Assembly (NCBI GenBank): GCA_902590505.1
Contig: CACIWZ010000002.1
Span: 1 to 64,000 of the forward strand
Source of the DNA: an uncultured Pelagibacteraceae bacterium
Lineage (GTDB): Bacteria; Pseudomonadota; Alphaproteobacteria; Pelagibacterales; Pelagibacteraceae
DNA: 64,000 nt
Direction of reading: 5' to 3'
In this document: positions 10,789-20,013 of the stretch, piece by piece
How the letters are laid out: every line of letters begins with the position of its first letter
How positions within the stretch are numbered: the first letter of the stretch is position 1
The notes under the pieces: model-generated
Database searches by the model: none
What the model saw: the letters and a program-made list of their open reading frames with translations, nothing else
Told to the model about the DNA's origin: nothing
Program-made: the position numbers and the translations under genes

Positions 10789-11238
10789 ATGCACATAGTA
10801 CTTTATAAACCTGATATCCCTCAAAATACTGCAGCAATAATCAGACTTGGAGCCTGTCTGAGTTTGAATATTCACTTAATAGAACCATGTGGTTTTAATT
10901 TAAACGACCGCAGATTTAAAAGAGTAGTCATGGATTATGCTAGCTTAAGTAAGATTGTTCGTCACAATAGCTTTGAGGCATTTAAAAAAAAATATAAGAA
11001 ATCAAGAATAGTTTTAATGACAACTAAGGCAAAAAAATTATATCATAAGTTTAAATTCAAAAAGAATGATATGCTTTTATTTGGAAAAGAAAGTGCTGGG
11101 GTTCCAGAAGAGATACATAAAATGCTCAAAAATAAAATAAAAATACCTATGAACAAAAAAACTAGATCTTTAAATGTTGCAATAAGTGTTGCGATAGTAG
11201 CTGCTGAAGCTTTAAGGCAAAATAATTTGCTTAAATGA
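10789..11238 (+). CDS. trmL: tRNA (cytidine(34)-2'-O)-methyltransferase
   Basis: HIVLYKPDIPQNTAAIIRLGACL, LLFGKESAGVP, RSLNVAISVAI (SPOUT). Confidence 0.93.
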   Translation: MHIVLYKPDIPQNTAAIIRLGACLSLNIHLIEPCGFNLNDRRFKRVVMDYASLSKIVRHNSFEAFKKKYKKSRIVLMTTKAKKLYHKFKFKKNDMLLFGKESAGVPEEIHKMLKNKIKIPMNKKTRSLNVAISVAIVAAEALRQNNLLK

Positions 11239-12059
11239 TAACACCTGATTTTAGAAAAAAAATGGCTGATAGCTGGTTTTCATATTTACAAATTCAAATT
11301 TGTAAAGAATTTGAATATCTTGAAAAAAATAAAGTAAAATTCTCAAAAAGAGATTGGAGTAAAAATAAAAAAAAAGAAGGTGGGGGAACTTCATTTCTGT
11401 TATCAAATGGAAAAATATTTGATAAAGTTGGAGTTAATAAATCTACCGTTTCAGGAATTTTTCCTAAACAATTCAGATCAAAAATATTAGGTGCTGAAAA
11501 GAAAGGTAAATATTGGGCATCAGGAGTTTCTGTGGTAGCTCATATGAGAAACCCTAAAATGCCTGCGATACATTTCAACACTAGGTTTATAGTAACCTCT
11601 AAAGAGTGGTTTGGTGGAGGGATGGATGCAACTCCAAGTTATAAAGATCTAGTAGAAAAAAAAATGATACATGATGAATTAAAAAAAGTATGTGTGCAAA
11701 ATAAAAAGAATTATAAAAGATACAAAAAATGGTGTGATGAATATTTTTATTTACCACATAGAAAAGAAGCTAGAGGCATTGGTGGTATTTTTTTCGACTA
11801 TGAAACCAAAGATTGGATTAAAAACTTTAAGTTTGTGAGAGAACTTGGACTTTCTTTTATAGATATTTCAAAAAAAATTATAAAGAGAAAAGAAAAATTT
11901 AAATGGACAAACAAAGATAAAGAAAAACAGTTCTTCAAACGCGGAAGGTATGTAGAGTTCAATCTATTGTACGATAGAGGTACAAAGTTTGGATTAAACT
12001 CGGGGGGAAATATTGACTCAATATTAATGTCACTTCCGCCTGAAGCAAAGTGGAAATAG
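11235..12059 (+). CDS. hemF: oxygen-dependent coproporphyrinogen III oxidase
   Basis: GGGMDATPSY, KKWCDEYFYLPHRKEARGIGGIFFD, RGRYVEFNLLYDRGTKFGL. Confidence 0.96.
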   Translation: MITPDFRKKMADSWFSYLQIQICKEFEYLEKNKVKFSKRDWSKNKKKEGGGTSFLLSNGKIFDKVGVNKSTVSGIFPKQFRSKILGAEKKGKYWASGVSVVAHMRNPKMPAIHFNTRFIVTSKEWFGGGMDATPSYKDLVEKKMIHDELKKVCVQNKKNYKRYKKWCDEYFYLPHRKEARGIGGIFFDYETKDWIKNFKFVRELGLSFIDISKKIIKRKEKFKWTNKDKEKQFFKRGRYVEFNLLYDRGTKFGLNSGGNIDSILMSLPPEAKWK

Positions 12060-12061
12060 TC

Positions 12062-12538
12062 ATGGAAAAAGAACCAATTACAGTAAGCGGTCTTCAAAAT
12101 TTAAAAACAGAATTAGAAGATCTAAAAAATATTCAGAGACCAAAAATTGTAGAGGCAATAGCTGAAGCAAGATCACATGGAGATTTAAAAGAGAACGCTG
12201 AATATCATGCAGCAAAAGAGCAACAAGCATTAATTGAAAGCCGGGTAATTGCAATTAATGATATTATTGCGAGAGCGAATGTAATTGATGTCACTAAAAT
12301 AGAAAATAATGGAAAAGTTATTTTCGGATCGACTGTAAAAGTTCAAGATTTAGAAACAGATAAAAAAATTTCTTATAGATTGGTAGGCCAAGATGAAGCA
12401 GATATAAAAAAGAATTTAATTTTTTTTAAAAGTCCAATCGGAAAAGCTCTTATAGGTAAAAACAAGGGTGAAATGATAAGTGTAACAACACCATCTGGGG
12501 AGAGAAACTTTGAAATCCTTGATGTTGAATACATTTAA
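12062..12538 (+). CDS. greA: transcription elongation factor GreA
   Basis: AIAEARSHGDLKENAEYHAAKEQQ; start chosen at MEKEPITV (12062) rather than the ORF-track 12050. Confidence 0.95.
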   Translation: MEKEPITVSGLQNLKTELEDLKNIQRPKIVEAIAEARSHGDLKENAEYHAAKEQQALIESRVIAINDIIARANVIDVTKIENNGKVIFGSTVKVQDLETDKKISYRLVGQDEADIKKNLIFFKSPIGKALIGKNKGEMISVTTPSGERNFEILDVEYI

Positions 12539-13797
12539 TTTGAATTTACTTTTATTATCTCTTCGACCCTTTCATCTGAAATTTTAAAGTTATTATTTAT
12601 CCACTCTTTCTCTAAAGTTTTTAAAACAATTCCTAAAGTCTGTCCCTCCTGCATCCCTTTTTGCTTAAGGTTCTCGCCATCTATTGGAAATATAGGTATT
12701 TTAATTTTTAAAATTTTATTAAGATTTTTAGTAAAATCGTTTATTTTCACTTTTGAATTTATTGAAAAGTTAATTAAATTAAGAGCTACTAAGTGATTTT
12801 TTCCATTAAAATAAGCATTTTTAATTAAATTTTTTTCAAAAAATTCTTTATCATTTTTGAGTTTTATTAAATTTTTATTAAATTTTTCCAAGGTCTCCTT
12901 AGTCTTATTAGACACATTATACTTGTGAATAAAATATTCATGATTTTCTTTTTCATCAATTAGCATCACTGCTAGTAAAATATCTACGTTTACTTCTGAG
13001 TATTGATATATCTTTTTAAGTCTTTCTAATCTGTTCAAATACAAAAATTCAGGAAATATCATTGAAAATATTTCCCTCAAATTACTACTTTGATTAATTG
13101 TTAAAAAGTTTTTTAGACTTAAAATTTTGAGTAATTCAATTAAAATTCTCTCTTTTGAGATTTTTTGGATACCGTCCAGATTTTGTTTAATCGCATCACT
13201 AGTTGTTGGTTCAACAGCAATATCATACATAATTTTAAATCTTACAAATCTTACAATTCTTAAATAATCCTCTTCTATTCTTTTTTGCGGGTCTCCAATA
13301 AACTTGATATTTTTATTTTTAAGATCAACTGTACCCATCTGTGGATCATAAAGTTTTCCATTGATATCCATATAAATTGCATTAATTGTGAAGTCTCTTC
13401 TCTCAGAGTCTTCTTGCCAACTATTAGTATATTCTACCTCTGCATGTCTTCCATCAGTTTTGACGTCTTTTCTTAAGGTTGTTAATTCAACTTTGTGGTT
13501 TTCGGACACAATAGTGACAGTTCCATGTTTAACTCCTGTATCAATAACTTTTAGATTTGTATCTTTGAATCTTTCTTTGATCTGATCTGTTGTTAAAATT
13601 GTTGCAATATCAATGTCATCTATTTTTTCATTTGTGAGATACTTCCTTACGCAACCACCTACAAATCTTGCAGCTACTTTATCTTCAGGAATGTATTCTT
13701 GTAATTTTGTGAAAATAAATTTTAAATCTTTGTTTCTATAAAAAGGAAAAATAAAACTCTTGATATTTTTAAAAAAATTAAAACTTAGATTAAGCAT
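12535..13797 (-). CDS. cca: CCA tRNA nucleotidyltransferase / poly(A) polymerase family
   Basis: RFVGGCVRKYL...DDIDIATIL, RDFTINAIYMDING, RIVRFVRF. Confidence 0.94.
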   Translation of the reverse strand: MLNLSFNFFKNIKSFIFPFYRNKDLKFIFTKLQEYIPEDKVAARFVGGCVRKYLTNEKIDDIDIATILTTDQIKERFKDTNLKVIDTGVKHGTVTIVSENHKVELTTLRKDVKTDGRHAEVEYTNSWQEDSERRDFTINAIYMDINGKLYDPQMGTVDLKNKNIKFIGDPQKRIEEDYLRIVRFVRFKIMYDIAVEPTTSDAIKQNLDGIQKISKERILIELLKILSLKNFLTINQSSNLREIFSMIFPEFLYLNRLERLKKIYQYSEVNVDILLAVMLIDEKENHEYFIHKYNVSNKTKETLEKFNKNLIKLKNDKEFFEKNLIKNAYFNGKNHLVALNLINFSINSKVKINDFTKNLNKILKIKIPIFPIDGENLKQKGMQEGQTLGIVLKTLEKEWINNNFKISDERVEEIIKVNSN

Positions 13798-13804
13798 AAA
13801 TCTA

Positions 13805-13878
13805 TGGCTGGGGCACTAGGATTCGAACCTAGGATGGCGGTATCAAAAACCGCTGCCTTACCGCTTGGCTATGCCCCA
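13805..13878 (-). tRNA. tRNA-Gln (anticodon TTG), CCA encoded
   Basis: Reverse complement TGGGGCATAGCCAAGCGGTAAGGCAGCGGTTTTTGATACCGCCATCCTAGGTTCGAATCCTAGTGCCCCAGCCA folds as a cloverleaf; loop TTTTGAT gives anticodon TTG. Confidence 0.95.
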
Positions 13879-13913
13879 ATTACAAATGACTGATATATCA
13901 TAAATAAATAAAT

Positions 13914-14753
13914 TTAAATAGTTTTCACAGTTAAAAATGAAAATTTAGGGTATTTTTTCTTAATTTTTTTTAGTGCGACTTTTGAACTATTTTCATTTGT
14001 GAACAAACCATAACAAGTAGATCCTGAACCTGTCATTCGTGAAAAATAGCAACCCTTTATTTTTCTTATATCAATTAGTAATTCACGAATAATAGGGTGT
14101 TTTTTTTCAACAACTAATTGAAGATCATTTTTTGAATTTATCAAATGGTCTATAATTTTACTTTTAGACTTAAAATGCTTTGAAGAGAGTACTTTTTTTT
14201 TTGAATATTTTTTTAGACTTGAATAAACTTTTTTTGTTGAACTTTTAATATTAGGATAAATTAACAAAAAATTGAGATTATATTTTTTCTTTATTTTATA
14301 AACTTTATGGAGATTTTTAAGATATCCTTGGTCATAAAGAAAAAGATTAAGGTCAGAACTTATTTGCTTTGTGAAAAGGTTAAGTATTTTTTTTCTTAAA
14401 TTTTTTTTAATTAGAAATTTAATTACTGTAGCCGCATTACTACTGCCTCCTCCCAAACCAGCAAATACAGGAATTTTTTTATCTATTGTTATCGAATAAA
14501 AATTGGAAATAAGTTTTGATTTCCTCATTAAATCTAATGTTTTAGTTATTGAGTTGTTAGATTGACTTACATATTTAGAATATGGGCCTTTAATTAAAAT
14601 CTTATCTTTTTTTTTATTTTTAATCTTTTTTATTGATATTTTGTCGAATAGATTTATTAAACAGTAGATAGATTGAAGATCATGAAGTCCACCAATCAAT
14701 TTTTTATTGACCAACAAAGATAAGTTTATTTTAGCAAATGATTTTAAGATCAT
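13914..14753 (-). CDS. ispE: 4-diphosphocytidyl-2-C-methyl-D-erythritol kinase
   Basis: GHMP kinase: FAKINLSL, PVFAGLGGGSSNAATVI, MTGSGSTCYGLF. Confidence 0.95.
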   Translation of the reverse strand: MILKSFAKINLSLLVNKKLIGGLHDLQSIYCLINLFDKISIKKIKNKKKDKILIKGPYSKYVSQSNNSITKTLDLMRKSKLISNFYSITIDKKIPVFAGLGGGSSNAATVIKFLIKKNLRKKILNLFTKQISSDLNLFLYDQGYLKNLHKVYKIKKKYNLNFLLIYPNIKSSTKKVYSSLKKYSKKKVLSSKHFKSKSKIIDHLINSKNDLQLVVEKKHPIIRELLIDIRKIKGCYFSRMTGSGSTCYGLFTNENSSKVALKKIKKKYPKFSFLTVKTI

Positions 14754-14756
14754 TCT

Positions 14757-16457
14757 TTAAAGACCTTTTACTAATTTTTCTTTAACTTTATCTTTTAAAT
14801 CTTTTTCTGTATTTTCTAGTTGCAAAACGTTATTCCAATAATATCTAGCTTGGAGTTTATTCCCATTTTTCCAAAGAACATCTCCATAATGATCATTTAC
14901 GATTGGATCTGCTGGCATTAATCTTAATGCAAGTTGAAGATATTCTTTTGACTCTTCAAATCTTTTTAATTTAAATAAAGCCCAGCCAAGCGAGTCAATA
15001 ATATAAGGATCGTTAGATTTTAATTGATTTGCTTTTTCTAACATTTTTAATGATTTTTCAATATTTACACCTTGCTCAATCCAAGAATAAGCAAGATAAT
15101 TAATTACGTAAGCTTGATTAGGACTAGCCTCTAAAGAAGAAAGTAAATCTTTTTCAGCATTGTCCCATTTTCCTGTTCTTTCATATGAAACTCCTCTGCT
15201 GTCAGTTACCTCAGGAAAAAGAGGATGCTCGTTGTCAATTTTTTTTAAAATTTCGCTATAATATTTAATCGAGTTTTTAAATTCTTCATTATTTTTTAAA
15301 AATTCTGCATAATCAAAAGTTTCGTACACTCCTTTATTAGGAAGTGCATCATAAGACTCTTTTAAAAGTTTGAGTGACTTATCTTTTTTTTTCTCTTTCA
15401 ATAAAATTCTTGAAATTTGTTTGTTTGAATACCACTCAAAAGCCGCACCTTTATTTATCAAACCTTTGTAAATTTTTTTTGCATTTAAATAATCACCAAT
15501 TTTATAAAAATTTTCAGCTAGCAAAGTATCAAATGCGTAAAAATTATTATTCAGATATTTTGATAAATTTAAGTAAAAATTGGACAGCGGAAACATGGAT
15601 TGAGAAGAAAAAGCATTTGCAGCTATATAAATAATTTCAGCTACTACATCTGTTTCGTTTTCACAGTCAAAATTAAAACTATTTTCTAAACTTTCTAAGT
15701 CAATTTTATACTGATTAAGTAATAAATTTCTTGGATATTTAATTAATGCATCAGAAATAATTTTTTTTGCTTTTTCTCTTTCTCCAGAACTATTTAAAAA
15801 TTTTGCATAAAAATAATGATATCTTGAAAAATCTGTTTGTTTATTTGAGATAAGTTTCTCAAAAGTAATTTTGGTATCTTTGCCTTTAAAAAAACAATTT
15901 AAAAAAACAGCTTGTATCTTTTTTAAATTTTCAAATCGATCATCAAGCTGATTTAATTTTGCTAAAGCACCATTCAAGTCATTATTCCTCATGTATGACC
16001 AATTATTTAGACTATCGGCAATATAACTATCCAGTAGTGTTCTTGAATTACTTTTTTTTGCTTTTGAAAAATATTTACTAGAAAGTTCGTATTTTGACTT
16101 TTTAAGATAGTATATGCCTATAATCAAATCACTTTCAAAACTACCTTTGTTCTCCCTATCCAGCTTTTTTGAAAAACTTACTGCTTGAGAAAAATTTCCT
16201 GAGTTAACTAATGAATAAAGATATTTTGATGAAAATGTTGGATGACTCTCCTCCAAACCATCTAATTTTTTTAAATATTTATACGAGTCATTATATTTAC
16301 TTTGATTTAAAAGCAATATTCCAGAAAAATAATCTGAGACAAAGTCTGCTTTACTAAATTTTTTGTATTCTTTTGCTTGAAGTGTGGAAAAAAAAATAAA
16401 AATAATGACAAATAATAAATGTCCTATAATCTTACTAATTAGTGCAAAAATATTCAT
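14757..16457 (-). CDS. TPR-repeat protein with N-terminal signal sequence
   Basis: Multiple TPR-like helices (NQAYVINYLAYSWIEQGVNIEKSLKMLEKANQLKSNDPYIIDSLGWALFKLKRFEESKEYLQLALRLMP); hydrophobic N-terminus. Confidence 0.85.
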   Translation of the reverse strand: MNIFALISKIIGHLLFVIIFIFFSTLQAKEYKKFSKADFVSDYFSGILLLNQSKYNDSYKYLKKLDGLEESHPTFSSKYLYSLVNSGNFSQAVSFSKKLDRENKGSFESDLIIGIYYLKKSKYELSSKYFSKAKKSNSRTLLDSYIADSLNNWSYMRNNDLNGALAKLNQLDDRFENLKKIQAVFLNCFFKGKDTKITFEKLISNKQTDFSRYHYFYAKFLNSSGEREKAKKIISDALIKYPRNLLLNQYKIDLESLENSFNFDCENETDVVAEIIYIAANAFSSQSMFPLSNFYLNLSKYLNNNFYAFDTLLAENFYKIGDYLNAKKIYKGLINKGAAFEWYSNKQISRILLKEKKKDKSLKLLKESYDALPNKGVYETFDYAEFLKNNEEFKNSIKYYSEILKKIDNEHPLFPEVTDSRGVSYERTGKWDNAEKDLLSSLEASPNQAYVINYLAYSWIEQGVNIEKSLKMLEKANQLKSNDPYIIDSLGWALFKLKRFEESKEYLQLALRLMPADPIVNDHYGDVLWKNGNKLQARYYWNNVLQLENTEKDLKDKVKEKLVKGL

Positions 16458-16462
16458 AATTT

Positions 16463-17164
16463 ATGTTTAAAAAAAATATGTCTAATTCAATTAAATTAAT
16501 ACAATATTATAAATTAATTAATCATAATTTAATTTTTAATAATAAGGCAATCAACAGATATAAAAAAGATAATTTTGAGATATCAGAGGATAAATCCAAT
16601 AACTTAGAACTATTAAAAAACTCAATTATTGAACTGAAAAACTGCAACCTTAAACGACAAGCAAAGAACATGGTATTCTGTGATGGAAATCCTAAATCGA
16701 AAATTATGTTAGTAGGCGAAGCCCCGGGTGCTAACGAGGATCAGGAGGGTTTGCCTTTTGTCGGAAGAGCCGGGATGTTACTGGATAAAATGTTGGCGGC
16801 AATTAATTTAGATAGAAAAAAAGTATATATATCTAATATTGTAAATTATAGACCTCCTGAGAATCGAAAGCCAACAGAAGAAGAAATTAGAAGATATTTG
16901 CCATTTATCACAAAACATATTGAAATCATTAACCCAAAAATACTTGTGCTACTTGGTAGTACCGCTATGAATGCGCTAATTGGGAATAATGTTGTTATTT
17001 CTAAAATGAGAGGAAAGTGGATAGAAAAAAAATTTGGAAGTTGTAAAACATCAGTGATAATTACTTTTCACCCTGCGTTTTTAATGAGGCAACCAGCTCA
17101 AAAAAAAATGGCCTGGATTGATTTAAAAATGATTAGAGAAAAGAAAAATAAACTCAATATATAA
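16463..17164 (+). CDS. uracil-DNA glycosylase superfamily (family 4-like)
   Basis: GEAPGANEDQEGLPFVGRAGMLLDKMLAAI, NYRPPENRKPTEEE, HPAFLMRQPAQKK; true start may be 16478. Confidence 0.88.
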   Translation: MFKKNMSNSIKLIQYYKLINHNLIFNNKAINRYKKDNFEISEDKSNNLELLKNSIIELKNCNLKRQAKNMVFCDGNPKSKIMLVGEAPGANEDQEGLPFVGRAGMLLDKMLAAINLDRKKVYISNIVNYRPPENRKPTEEEIRRYLPFITKHIEIINPKILVLLGSTAMNALIGNNVVISKMRGKWIEKKFGSCKTSVIITFHPAFLMRQPAQKKMAWIDLKMIREKKNKLNI

Positions 17165-17734
17165 TTGAAAGAATTGATAATAGCTGGCGTAGACGAAGTA
17201 GGTAGAGGTTGCCTTGCAGGTCCAGTAGTTTCTGCTGCTGTTGTACTTAAGAAAAGTATAAACTTAAATCTTTTAAAGGACTCAAAAAAAATATCATTTA
17301 ATAAAAGAAAGGAAATTTCTGAGCATATTAAGAAAAATTCTTATTATGCACTGGGAATTGCCTCTGTCGAAGAAATCTTAAATTTAAACATTTTACAAGC
17401 ATCTTTACTATCTATGAAGAGAGCAATTTTAAAGCTTGAAATAAAACCAGGTTTAACCTTAATAGACGGGAATTTTGCTCCAAAGGGTCTAAAAAATTAT
17501 AAAACAATTATAAATGGAGATGAAAAAATTAAAGTCATAAGTGCAGCCTCAATTATTGCAAAAGTTTACCGAGATAGATTCATGATAAGATTATCTAAAA
17601 AATTTTCTAATTATGCCTGGGATAGAAATTTTGGATATGGCACTAAAGCTCATTTTGAAGGTTTAAAAAAATATGGTGTTACCTCACACCATAGAAAAGG
17701 TTTTAAACCGATACACAAGATATTGTCGAGTTAA
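17165..17734 (+). CDS. rnhB: ribonuclease HII
   Basis: IAGVDEVGRGCLAGPVVSAAV, LIDGN, AASIIAKVYRDRFM; apparent TTG start. Confidence 0.95.
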   Translation: MKELIIAGVDEVGRGCLAGPVVSAAVVLKKSINLNLLKDSKKISFNKRKEISEHIKKNSYYALGIASVEEILNLNILQASLLSMKRAILKLEIKPGLTLIDGNFAPKGLKNYKTIINGDEKIKVISAASIIAKVYRDRFMIRLSKKFSNYAWDRNFGYGTKAHFEGLKKYGVTSHHRKGFKPIHKILSS

Positions 17735-17783
17735 GAATCTCAAACACAAAAAGACTCATTTTTTTTCTTAAATCGTTTGACCC

Positions 17784-17808
17784 TTGATTCAATTTAAAGT
17801 TGAATCAA
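17784..17808. promoter_or_regulatory. Perfect 9-bp inverted repeat TTGATTCAA-N7-TTGAATCAA containing two GANTC sites, just upstream of the ccrM-like start codon
   Basis: Read directly; further GANTC sites at 17735-17739 and 17753-17757. Confidence 0.75.
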
Positions 17809-17812
17809 GAAA

Positions 17813-18886
17813 ATGTTAAAATTTTCTAACAAAATTATTAATGGTGATTGTTTAAAGGAACTTAAAAAAATTCCAGACAAAACTTTTGATTTAGTTTTTG
17901 CTGATCCACCTTACAACATGCAAATTGGTGAAAAATTAACACGTCCAGATTCTAGCAAAGTAAATGGTGTTAATGACAAATGGGATCAATTTAATAGTTT
18001 CAAACATTACGATGAATTTTGTAAATCTTGGTTAACAGAATGCAAAAGAGTTTTAAAGGATAATGGATCTATTTGGGTAATAGGCTCTTATCATAATATT
18101 TTTCGATTAGGATATCATTTACAAAATTTAGGTTATTGGTTGCTTAACGATGTTATTTGGAGAAAAAATAATCCAATGCCAAATTTTAGAGGAACAAGAT
18201 TTACTAATGCACACGAGACCCTTATTTGGGCATCAAAGACTAAAAAATCTAGATATACTTTTAATTATCAATCTCTCAAGTGTTTAAATGATGATTTGCA
18301 GATGAGATCGGACTGGATATTGCCTATTTGTAATGGAAAAGAGAGACTAAAGAAAAATGGAAAAAAAATACATTCTACGCAAAAGCCAGAAGCTCTTCTT
18401 CATAGAATTGTATTAGCAACTACTAATAAAGGTGACGCTGTTTTTGATCCTTTTTTAGGCACAGGAACCACTGCTGTCGTATCTAAAAAATTAGGTAGAA
18501 ATTATTATGGGATTGAAAAAGATAAAAAATATTTCGAAGCAGCTAAAAAAAGAATTAACAAGACCGAAACAATAGCTGATGACTACCTAGATACTATTGA
18601 AAATAATAAATCAAAGCCTAGAATACCTTTTGGTTCACTTGTAGAATTAGGAATAATTAAACCTGGAACATCTTTGTTTGATCAAAAGAAAAAGATTAAT
18701 GCAAAAATAATGGTCGATGGAAGTATAAAATATAAGGATACAGAGGGATCAATACATAAAATCGCAGCAAAAATAATGGGGGCAGAAAGTTATAATGGTT
18801 GGACTTATTGGCATTATAATTTAAACGGATCGACTGTGCTGATTGATAATTTAAGGCAAAAATTTATTGCGGGCAAACAAATTTAA
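17813..18886 (+). CDS. ccrM: CcrM-like beta-class adenine DNA methyltransferase (predicted GANTC specificity)
   Basis: DPPYNMQIGEKLTRPDSSKVNGVNDKWD, FDPFLGTGTTAVVSKKLGR, C-terminal extension AKIMGAESYNGWTYWHY typical of CcrM. Confidence 0.93.
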   Translation: MLKFSNKIINGDCLKELKKIPDKTFDLVFADPPYNMQIGEKLTRPDSSKVNGVNDKWDQFNSFKHYDEFCKSWLTECKRVLKDNGSIWVIGSYHNIFRLGYHLQNLGYWLLNDVIWRKNNPMPNFRGTRFTNAHETLIWASKTKKSRYTFNYQSLKCLNDDLQMRSDWILPICNGKERLKKNGKKIHSTQKPEALLHRIVLATTNKGDAVFDPFLGTGTTAVVSKKLGRNYYGIEKDKKYFEAAKKRINKTETIADDYLDTIENNKSKPRIPFGSLVELGIIKPGTSLFDQKKKINAKIMVDGSIKYKDTEGSIHKIAAKIMGAESYNGWTYWHYNLNGSTVLIDNLRQKFIAGKQI

Positions 18887-20013
18887 TTTTTATAAACTAT
18901 TCCTAAATAAGAATTAACAAAGCTTTTTCTTTTAACAAGAAACTTCATGAAAAAGTTTCTTAATGTTTGCATAATTGAGCTAGAAAAATGGAAAGCAAAA
19001 AAATTAATATTCGATCTTCTCTTTACTATCTTTGCTCTTCTTGATCTCTCTTTAAAATAAATATTTTGAATTTCTGCTTTATCGTCTTTGATTAAATTAA
19101 ATAACTCGTAGGCACTCTCTATCGATTGCCCTGCGCCTTGAGCTAAAGTTGGTAGAAATCCATTAAAAGCATCTCCAATATAAAAAACTTTGCTGTTTGT
19201 AGACGGAAGTATTTTAGGTGTAAAATATAAAGGCCAAGATCTTAAATCTCCTTCAAAAACTTTTTCTAAATTAGAATTTTGAGTGACAACTTTATTAACC
19301 AATGTTTTAATATTATCTGGATCGTACTTTTTATCTCTTATAATACAGACAAGATTAAGCTCTTTATTTTGATTTACCGGATAAATCACAATATGGCAAT
19401 TTTTTCCCATCATGAGACTTATTTTTTCCTCATCAATATTCAACTCAGATTTTGTTTTAAGTATTATTCGTAAAGCTACAGCTTTTTTAAATTTCGGTTC
19501 ATTTTTTTTCTTTTCAAAAAAGGATCTTGTATTTGAGAAAATACCATCAGCTCCTACAACTATGTCGACAAGATCATTAGTGTTATCTTCAAATTTAATT
19601 AGCACTTTACCTTTAAGTTCAGAAACCTCTTTTATTTTCTTTCCAAATCTAAGGTGTTGCGTATAAATATCATCTTTCAAAAACTCTATTAAAGTTGATC
19701 TTTGAAGTGTCGTATATTTGTTCTGTTCAGTATTAAATTGTGTCAAATCTAAATCGCAAATTTTTTTATTTTGGATATTGTAAAAGTCGACCCCTTTAGG
19801 GTGAAATATTTTCTTATCGTTTATTTTACTAAATCCAATTTTATTTAAAATTTTTATACTATTTGTTGAAAGTTGAATTCCATACCCATCATCAAGTGAT
19901 AAACTTTCCAGTTTTTCATACAACATAAATTCATGATTTGATTCTTTCTTTATTAAATTAGCAAGCGTTAAACCTGCTATACCCGAGCCGATAATTGCTA
20001 TTTTTTTTTTCAT
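18883..20013 (-). CDS. FAD-dependent monooxygenase (UbiH/salicylate hydroxylase-like)
   Basis: IAIIGSGIAGLTLANLI, VGADGIFSNTR, FYIGDAFNGFLPTLAQGAGQSIESA. Confidence 0.85.
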   Translation of the reverse strand: MKKKIAIIGSGIAGLTLANLIKKESNHEFMLYEKLESLSLDDGYGIQLSTNSIKILNKIGFSKINDKKIFHPKGVDFYNIQNKKICDLDLTQFNTEQNKYTTLQRSTLIEFLKDDIYTQHLRFGKKIKEVSELKGKVLIKFEDNTNDLVDIVVGADGIFSNTRSFFEKKKNEPKFKKAVALRIILKTKSELNIDEEKISLMMGKNCHIVIYPVNQNKELNLVCIIRDKKYDPDNIKTLVNKVVTQNSNLEKVFEGDLRSWPLYFTPKILPSTNSKVFYIGDAFNGFLPTLAQGAGQSIESAYELFNLIKDDKAEIQNIYFKERSRRAKIVKRRSNINFFAFHFSSSIMQTLRNFFMKFLVKRKSFVNSYLGIVYKN

